Part shown: positions 6,279 to 10,121 of the stretch, in pieces | How positions within the stretch are numbered: the stretch's first letter is position 1 | Layout of the letters: the number at the start of each line of letters is the position of its first letter | Assembly: GCA_021792075.1 (NCBI GenBank) | Contig: JAJYVK010000033.1 | Coordinates: 1 to 10,121 of the forward strand | Length of the DNA: 10,121 bases | Source of the DNA: Actinomycetes bacterium | GTDB lineage: Bacteria > Actinomycetota > Acidimicrobiia > Acidimicrobiales > Acidimicrobiaceae | Reading direction: 5' to 3' | Translations under genes and position numbers: made by a program | The notes under the pieces: model-generated | Databases searched by the model: none | Seen by the model: only the letters and a program-made list of their open reading frames with translations | What the model was told of the DNA's origin: nothing

Positions 6279-7208
6279 TCAGGCCTGAACCTCCTCAGCC
6301 ACCTCTTCGGTAACAGGCTCCACGACCACGTAACGGCGCGGCTCGTACCCCTCCGAACGAGTCTTCACGCCTGCTATCTCACCAATCACGTCGTGCACAA
6401 TTTTCCTATCTGAAGAGTTCATCGGTTCGAAAACCTTGCTGACTCCGGAGTCGCGCACCTCTTCAGCAAGCTTCCGCGCAAACGCCTCCAAAGCACCACG
6501 CCGCTTCTCGCGATAGCCGTCGATATCGACAACGATTCTTCCAGAGCGTCCGCCGGCATTCCTCTGTACGACAGTTCTGGTCATATCCTGCACCGCGGCA
6601 AGAACTGCTCCCCGAGGCCCAATCAAAAGTCCAAGCTCGGCTCCAGTAACAGAAATGTTTATGGTATCGTCTTCGATGCCCTGCACTGCCACGGTGCCCT
6701 CTAACCCGATCTCATTCAAGATTCCTGCAAGAAAGCTCTGCGCAACTGTCGCTTGCTCTGCTAGCGACATAGATTCCGTTTCCATCTCAGGTTCTTTCCC
6801 CTCATTAGCCTCAACTGAACTCTTCTTGGGACCTCTATTGCCATTTCTTGAACTTGGTTTTCCACCACCGCGGCCACTGACGGGCTCACTCTTTGCGGTA
6901 CTCTTCGAAATGCTCTCAGCTGGTGGCTCCGCAGCCTTGGGTGCCACAGGCGCAGCTGCTGCTGCTTTCGGCTTCTCCGGCTCCTCTCGAACCTTTCGCC
7001 GCCTTGGCCTTCTCGTGTCCTTTGCTCGAGGTACTGCCGGCTTTACTCTGGCTTTTACTCTTGCTAGCTTCTTGCTGATTCCCAGAAAACCTGATTTCGG
7101 CTCCTCGAGAATCTCAAATTCTGCGTCGACGTAGTCAACTCCTAGAATATCGAGCGCCATTTCCTTTGCTTCTTCGACAGTCTTTCCTGTCGTCTCAACC
7201 CATTCCAT
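6279..7208 (-). CDS. jag: RNA-binding protein Jag/KhpB (SpoIIIJ-associated)
   Basis: The protein has 309 residues from ATG 7208. The Jag-N domain (1-48, with KSGFLGI at 38-44) is followed by a long low-complexity linker (about 55-148) rich in Lys, Arg, Ala, Pro and Glu. A KH domain (about 150-232, GPRG loop at 197-200) and an R3H domain (about 235-298, with EPMNSSDRKIVH at 261-272) complete it. KhpB-type proteins bind RNA in the cytoplasm and are linked to cell division and envelope growth in other bacteria. ATG 7208 is preferred to the TTG at 7214 because AGG(7217-7215) is too close to the latter. The gene follows yidC, the standard pairing. A 21-bp near-repeat of its R3H codons lies in its own leader. 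Confidence 0.95.
   Translation of the reverse strand: MEWVETTGKTVEEAKEMALDILGVDYVDAEFEILEEPKSGFLGISKKLARVKARVKPAVPRAKDTRRPRRRKVREEPEKPKAAAAAPVAPKAAEPPAESISKSTAKSEPVSGRGGGKPSSRNGNRGPKKSSVEANEGKEPEMETESMSLAEQATVAQSFLAGILNEIGLEGTVAVQGIEDDTINISVTGAELGLLIGPRGAVLAAVQDMTRTVVQRNAGGRSGRIVVDIDGYREKRRGALEAFARKLAEEVRDSGVSKVFEPMNSSDRKIVHDVIGEIAGVKTRSEGYEPRRYVVVEPVTEEVAEEVQA
6394..6414. repeat. Short direct repeat, copy 1 (in jag R3H codons)
   Basis: Shares a perfect 16-mer (TGCACAATTTTCCTAT, plus strand) and 20 of 21 bases with 7224-7244. This copy encodes part of the R3H motif (DRKIVH). Confidence 0.8.
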
Positions 7209-7223
7209 AACCAAACCTGTCTA

Positions 7224-7244
7224 TGCACAATTTTCCTATGTGAA
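7224..7244. repeat. Short direct repeat, copy 2 (jag leader)
   Basis: Matches 6394-6414 at 20 of 21 positions, in the same orientation. It lies in the 55-nt gap between yidC and jag, beginning 16 nt upstream of the jag ATG. Confidence 0.8.
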
Positions 7245-7263
7245 CACCGCCCACCACGAAGCT

Positions 7264-8295
7264 CTACCCGCTTCGCTTGTCGTTCTTACCTTGGCCCCTC
7301 GGTCGACTCTGGCCAGGGCGCTTTTGGCCACCAGCTCCTGGTTTGTTAGTTCCATTATTGCTGGATTTCCGTCCGGTTGTACCGAAATTGCCACTGGGCT
7401 TTTGTCTTGGCTTCTCTTGCTCTTTGTCCGCGGTCTCTCGAATAGATGACCAGAACGATTTGAGCGTTCCTCCCTCGGGCTTAGCATGCTCTATCTCCTC
7501 AGTGCCTGCCGCCCGTGCCTCAGCATTCGCTTGAAGATGCTTCTTAAGCACCGGGTCATGCCGATACATGAGCTCCTGCTGACCAATCCTGAACAAGCTC
7601 GAAACTATGAAATACAGGTTCACACCAGCTGGAATCGTGATATAAATAACCGCGAAAATGATAGGCGTATATTTCTGGAGCATCTGAGCCTGGGGGTTGG
7701 CCGCAGCTGCCTGAGGATTCTTGCTCGTCAGCTGTGCCATCTGCAGATACTGCAGCACAACAGCGATAGCGATCACCAGGTAGTAGGGGAGAGCATTGGT
7801 AAAGCCGTGAACCCTTGTTGCAGTCTGTGAAAGATTTATTCCAAGAGTCTGCATCTGCCCGTGAGAAGCGATTAGATTCTGATAGAGCAGCGTTGTATGA
7901 CTTATGTACTTCGGGGCCGCATGACTGCCTACCGTGTTGGTCAGACCCCTGATGACCGAATACATGACATACAAGAGCGGAAATTGGGCAAGCATCGGAA
8001 GGCACCCGCCTGCAGGAGAAACCTTGTTCTCCTTGAATAGCTGAGAAAGCGCCTCTTGCTGGGCGACTTTATCGTTCTTGTATTTCGCCTGTATCCTTTT
8101 CATCTCGGGCTGGATTCTTTGCATCTCGAGCATCGAACGCGTGCTCTTGACGGTCAGAGGGGCCAGAACGATCATCACAGTTATCGTCAGCAGCGCAATC
8201 GCAACCGCGTAATTGTGAATCAGACCATAGTAAAAAGCCAGTAAACCTGCGATTACCTCAAAAATCGGGTTAAGGATCTGACCGAGAAAACTCAT
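7264..8295 (-). CDS. yidC: Membrane protein insertase YidC/Oxa1/SpoIIIJ
   Basis: This 343-residue protein inserts and folds inner-membrane proteins, alone or with SecYEG. Hydrophobic segments lie near 11-24, 28-47, 98-118, 168-188 and 210-235. The cytosolic loop STRSMLEMQRIQPEMKRIQ and the AGGCLPMLAQFP motif (95-106) are family hallmarks. The tail after about 255 is hydrophilic and basic (K, R, G, Q, N rich), as in Gram-positive homologues where it helps ribosome contact. The position usually occupied by the groove arginine appears to be Met41. ATG 8295 overlaps the yidD stop as ATGA, implying translational coupling, and GGAAG lies just upstream. Confidence 0.96.
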   Translation of the reverse strand: MSFLGQILNPIFEVIAGLLAFYYGLIHNYAVAIALLTITVMIVLAPLTVKSTRSMLEMQRIQPEMKRIQAKYKNDKVAQQEALSQLFKENKVSPAGGCLPMLAQFPLLYVMYSVIRGLTNTVGSHAAPKYISHTTLLYQNLIASHGQMQTLGINLSQTATRVHGFTNALPYYLVIAIAVVLQYLQMAQLTSKNPQAAAANPQAQMLQKYTPIIFAVIYITIPAGVNLYFIVSSLFRIGQQELMYRHDPVLKKHLQANAEARAAGTEEIEHAKPEGGTLKSFWSSIRETADKEQEKPRQKPSGNFGTTGRKSSNNGTNKPGAGGQKRPGQSRPRGQGKNDKRSG

Positions 8296-8534
8296 TTAGA
8301 CTTCCTTAAACTAAAAACTTCCGGCACCGGATCTACTCCAGAACTCCCGAGCGGGTTGCACCTTCCGATACGCTTTGCAGAAAGGAGCGAACCCTTAACG
8401 AAGCCGTACTTATCATATGACTCCAACGCATATTCAGAACAGGACGGAAAGTACCGGCACGGAGATGGCTTACCGACGCGAGAAAGCTGGTAAAAACGAA
8501 TCGCGCGGATGGCCAAGGAAGTGGCCAAGTTCAT
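8292..8534 (-). CDS. yidD: Membrane protein insertion efficiency factor YidD
   Basis: This 80-residue protein carries the conserved YidD core: C26RYFPSC32SEYALESYDKYG, then RIGRCNPLG with C59, then GVDPVP. YidD is a small membrane-associated protein that assists YidC-dependent insertion. The ATG is at 8534. The stop TGA overlaps the yidC ATG by 4 nt, and rnpA ends 24 nt upstream. Its place between rnpA and yidC is the near-universal bacterial arrangement. The ribosome-binding site is weak (purine-rich GATGGTGGG), so coupling to rnpA translation is possible. Confidence 0.95.
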   Translation of the reverse strand: MNLATSLAIRAIRFYQLSRVGKPSPCRYFPSCSEYALESYDKYGFVKGSLLSAKRIGRCNPLGSSGVDPVPEVFSLRKSK

Positions 8535-8558
8535 AAGTTCAACCCACCATCTTCAAAG

Positions 8559-8900
8559 TCACTGCTTTCCCTTTAAAGGCAAAACTTCCCTCAACTCGCT
8601 CCTGAGCTCCTCAAAATCTCTCTCCACCGCCCTCGGTGAAACTATGACTAGATAGTCTCCGTAAGGTATCTGGCACGAATACTCCCCAACCAAGGAACGA
8701 AGTCTCCTCTTCACCTTGTTGCGAACAACGGCGGTGCCGACCCTTTTACCAATTGAATATGCCACTTTTACAGTGCCTTGGCTGTCGTCAATTCTATATA
8801 CGAGGCTCAAATCCTTCGACCTGGCTCTCTTTCCAGTCTTCTGAAGCCTCTGGAAAGCTCGCTTCGAGTTGAGTACATGAACCCGACACGACTTGACCAA
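8559..8900 (-). CDS. rnpA: Ribonuclease P protein component
   Basis: This 113-residue basic protein is the protein subunit of RNase P, which trims the 5' leader of pre-tRNAs together with the RNA rnpB (not in this window). The signature RNKVKRRLR lies at 60-68, after the FQRLQKTGKRARSKDLSLVY segment typical of the family's N-terminal fold. Translation starts at TTG 8900. This rare start is supported by a perfect AGGAGG at 8905-8910, 4 nt away, and by the lack of another in-frame start codon nearby. It begins 8 nt after rpmH, with its SD overlapping the rpmH stop. Confidence 0.95.
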   Translation of the reverse strand: MVKSCRVHVLNSKRAFQRLQKTGKRARSKDLSLVYRIDDSQGTVKVAYSIGKRVGTAVVRNKVKRRLRSLVGEYSCQIPYGDYLVIVSPRAVERDFEELRSELREVLPLKGKQ

Positions 8901-8908
8901 CTAGCCTC

Positions 8909-9043
8909 CTAGGCCGATAAGCGAGCACGACCCTTGAGACGACGTGCCCTGATTATCGCACGGCCCGCCCTAGTGGACATACGATGTCTGAAGCCGTGTT
9001 TCTTGGCTCTTCTTCTGTTATTTGGTTGGAAGGTCCGCTTCAT
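8909..9043 (-). CDS. rpmH: 50S ribosomal protein L34
   Basis: A 44-residue product is read from ATG 9043 to TAG 8911-8909. It starts [18 protein letters not shown] and continues to a basic tail ending GRARLSA, an excellent match to L34 in length and sequence. L34 is a small, strongly basic protein of the large ribosomal subunit. GGAG lies in the segment just before the ATG (minus strand GAGCGGAGAGTAA). It is the first gene of the leftward cluster, divergent from dnaA. Its leader contains a 10-base sequence complementary to this ribosome-binding region. Confidence 0.97.
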   Translation of the reverse strand: MKRTFQPNNRRRAKKHGFRHRMSTRAGRAIIRARRLKGRARLSA

Positions 9044-9046
9044 TTA

Positions 9047-9181
9047 CTCTCCGCTCATGAGGTCCGATACGCCCATGTACTCGATTTTCGGCTCTATCGG
9101 ATCTTCGCAATACAAGTTCCCAAATTCTAGTCGGCAGATCCCCCCCTCTCGGCCAGAACCTGGCTCAAGACGAGCGGAGAG
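9047..9181 (-). promoter_or_regulatory. rpmH leader with anti-Shine-Dalgarno inverted repeat
   Basis: CTCTCCGCTC (plus 9047-9056) and GAGCGGAGAG (plus 9172-9181) are a perfect 10-bp inverted repeat. In the rpmH transcript the upstream arm would be complementary to the arm that holds the rpmH SD. Between them is a small hairpin (GCCAG-AAC-CTGGC, plus 9152-9164) and a segment (plus cctctc, 9145-9150) that can instead pair with the upstream arm. No clear promoter was recognised, so transcription of the whole leader is assumed. Confidence 0.4.
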
Positions 9182-9266
9182 GTGGCACTGAAAAAGCGTG
9201 TACTTTTACCAGTCTTAGACAATGGTTCCCGTAACTAGGACAGAAAGATTCACAATGAAAATTATG

Positions 9267-9298
9267 CATGAGATTGCATATAAAAAATAAATCTCATG
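9267..9298. repeat. Inverted repeat within the AT-rich origin segment
   Basis: CATGAGATT (9267-9275) and AATCTCATG (9290-9298) form a perfect 9-bp inverted repeat around a 14-nt AT-rich spacer (GCATATAAAAAATA). No T-run follows on either strand, so it does not look like a terminator. It may form a cruciform or bind a dimeric protein. Confidence 0.7.
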
Positions 9299-9517
9299 AA
9301 ATCTGAAATTGCTTTATTTAGGGGAGTTTCGCGTCTATGATAGAGTTTCCAACTGGGGGCGACAAACTGTAAGTGCTGGTAAATAGATATTTTGGCGGAA
9401 ATTGCGGAACAAATGACAGCTTCATGTGGATTCAAAACCCGGAGGGTAAGGTCTTCGGATTTTGTGGAATTTCTCTGCTGTTATTCATATCTGCAATCGA
9501 ATTTACCATTGGAAAAG

Positions 9518-9526
9518 TTATACACA
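9518..9526 (+). promoter_or_regulatory. DnaA box
   Basis: TTATACACA is a perfect match to TTATNCACA, 51 bp before the dnaA start codon. It directly follows a TGGAAAAGT element with which it shares one base. Confidence 0.85.
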
Positions 9527-9540
9527 GATATGGAAAAGTC

Positions 9541-9549
9541 TGTGGATAA
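9541..9549 (-). promoter_or_regulatory. DnaA box
   Basis: TGTGGATAA is the reverse complement of the strong box TTATCCACA. It faces the box at 9518-9526 and follows a second TGGAAAAGT (9531-9539). Confidence 0.88.
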
Positions 9550-9576
9550 CCTGTTGTCATCTCGGAGTTTTCGGCA

Positions 9577-10121
9577 ATGAACGATGCATCAAGGCTGTGG
9601 ATAACTTGTACAGAATCACTCAAACAACAGTTGCCTGAGTCAACATGGAAGGCTTGGTTCGAGGCGATCGAACCTGTGGAACTTCAGGGAAACACGTTGG
9701 TTCTAAACGCTCCCAGCCAGTTGGTGAAGGAGAGAATTCAGAATCGGTTCATGGCTCTTATACAAAGTTCACTCACGACGGTCACCGATGACGAGTACTC
9801 GGTAGAGATTTCTGCAGTGCCTAAGCCTCAAAATGAGATAGTGTTCTCTGACAATTATGACGGCGATTCGACATACCCCGAACTTCCGCTACAAGATAAC
9901 AAAAAGGAAAGTTTGGGTGCCTCCTCGAAAGAGTTTGCCGCCAGCCTATTCAACATCAACGACTTTGGAACCAAGCGGGTGAAATCAAAACGCAGCGAGT
10001 CGTCACCGCTGGATCCAAGGTACACCTTCGATTCCTTTGTGATTGGAGCATCTAACCGTTTTGCGCACGCTGCTGCACTCTCGGTCGCTGAAACCCCGTC
10101 GAAGTCATATAACCCGCTGTT
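9577..10121 (+). CDS. dnaA: Chromosomal replication initiator DnaA (5' part, runs off the window)
   Basis: The first 181 codons are present and the frame is open to the window end. Residues 1-80 form domain I ([13 protein letters not shown] at 19-31, then [14 protein letters not shown] at 45-58), which mediates self-assembly and helicase loading. Residues of about 85-143 are the variable, polar domain II linker. Domain III begins with [23 protein letters not shown] (145-167). The Walker A motif lies beyond the edge. ATG 9577 has GGAG at 9564-9567. DnaA-ATP binds the boxes in the adjacent origin and opens it. Confidence 0.97.
   Translation, partial: MNDASRLWITCTESLKQQLPESTWKAWFEAIEPVELQGNTLVLNAPSQLVKERIQNRFMALIQSSLTTVTDDEYSVEISAVPKPQNEIVFSDNYDGDSTYPELPLQDNKKESLGASSKEFAASLFNINDFGTKRVKSKRSESSPLDPRYTFDSFVIGASNRFAHAAALSVAETPSKSYNPL
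9596..9604 (-). promoter_or_regulatory. DnaA box inside the dnaA coding sequence
   Basis: TGTGGATAA lies in dnaA codons 7-10 (LWIT), 55 bp from the previous box and in the same orientation. DnaA bound here could affect its own expression (inference). Confidence 0.75.

Larger units (their letters stand above)
9044..9576. other. Origin of replication (oriC) in the rpmH-dnaA intergenic region
   Basis: This 533-bp gap between divergent rpmH and dnaA contains no credible gene. Its left third forms the rpmH leader. The middle (9241-9320) is strongly AT-rich, 19 G/C in 80 bases, and is the best candidate unwinding element. The right end carries DnaA boxes just before dnaA. A TATGAT at 9336-9341 could be a -10 for dnaA but lacks a good -35, so I do not call it. 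Location, AT-rich tract and boxes together support oriC. Confidence 0.85.

Noticed and set aside
6655..7134. 159-codon plus-strand frame opposite jag
   Set aside because: It is a long antisense frame produced by the biased codons of the jag linker. The minus-strand Jag domains are unambiguous.
8934..9191. 85-codon plus-strand frame opposite rpmH
   Set aside because: It is the antisense of the clear L34 gene and its leader, with no family features.
9392..9580. 62-codon plus-strand frame ending in TGA that overlaps the dnaA ATG as ATGA
   Set aside because: It starts at a TTG without a good SD, resembles no known protein, and covers the DnaA boxes and repeat elements. The overlap looks coincidental.

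Overview
The window is the chromosomal replication-origin neighbourhood of a bacterium, almost certainly an actinobacterium. On the right it holds the start of dnaA, the rpmH-dnaA intergenic origin, and the leftward cluster rpmH-rnpA-yidD-yidC-jag-rsmG-parA-parB. On the left is a rightward block (end of a MurJ-like membrane protein, a DegV-family protein, a small two-helix membrane protein, trxB, trxA, a CwlM-like protein). The order trxB-trxA-cwlM facing parB-parA-rsmG-jag-yidC-yidD-rnpA-rpmH, with dnaA beyond, matches the mycobacterial Rv3913-Rv3924c/Rv0001 layout. Base composition looks close to 50% GC, low for an actinobacterium. With the YidC type, this suggests an Acidimicrobiia-like lineage, which is inference only.

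Layout: 1-255 partial membrane protein (+); 256-1095 DegV family (+); 1171-1488 holin-X-like membrane protein (+); 1505-2464 thioredoxin reductase (+); 2514-2840 thioredoxin (+); about 2837-3805 CwlM-like degenerate amidase with two peptidoglycan-binding repeats (+); 3806-3863 convergent gap with three DnaA-box-like sites; 3864-4778 parB (-); 4768-5541 parA (-); 5542-5631 two parS palindromes; 5632-6237 rsmG (-), with an intrinsic terminator inside its coding sequence; 6279-7208 jag/khpB (-); 7264-8295 yidC (-); 8292-8534 yidD (-); 8559-8900 rnpA (-); 8909-9043 rpmH (-, 44 codons); 9044-9576 oriC; 9577-end dnaA (+, truncated by the window).

The rightward block joins envelope assembly (lipid II flipping, peptidoglycan regulation) to thiol redox control. 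The leftward cluster joins translation (L34), tRNA 5' processing (RNase P protein), membrane-protein insertion (YidC, YidD), an RNA-binding protein (Jag), 16S rRNA methylation (RsmG) and chromosome segregation (ParA, ParB, parS). Genes from parB to rpmH and dnaA point away from the origin. The murJ-cwlM block points toward it, so it would be transcribed head-on to the fork.

No tRNA, rRNA, insertion sequence, CRISPR array or obvious foreign cargo was seen. The gene content is ordinary. The unexplained structure is non-coding or overlapping: a textbook terminator hairpin inside rsmG, a leader sequence able to pair with the rpmH ribosome-binding site, a DnaA-box cluster far from the origin, closely spaced parS sites, repeated composite elements at the DnaA boxes, and a CwlM gene without a conventional start codon or amidase metal ligands.
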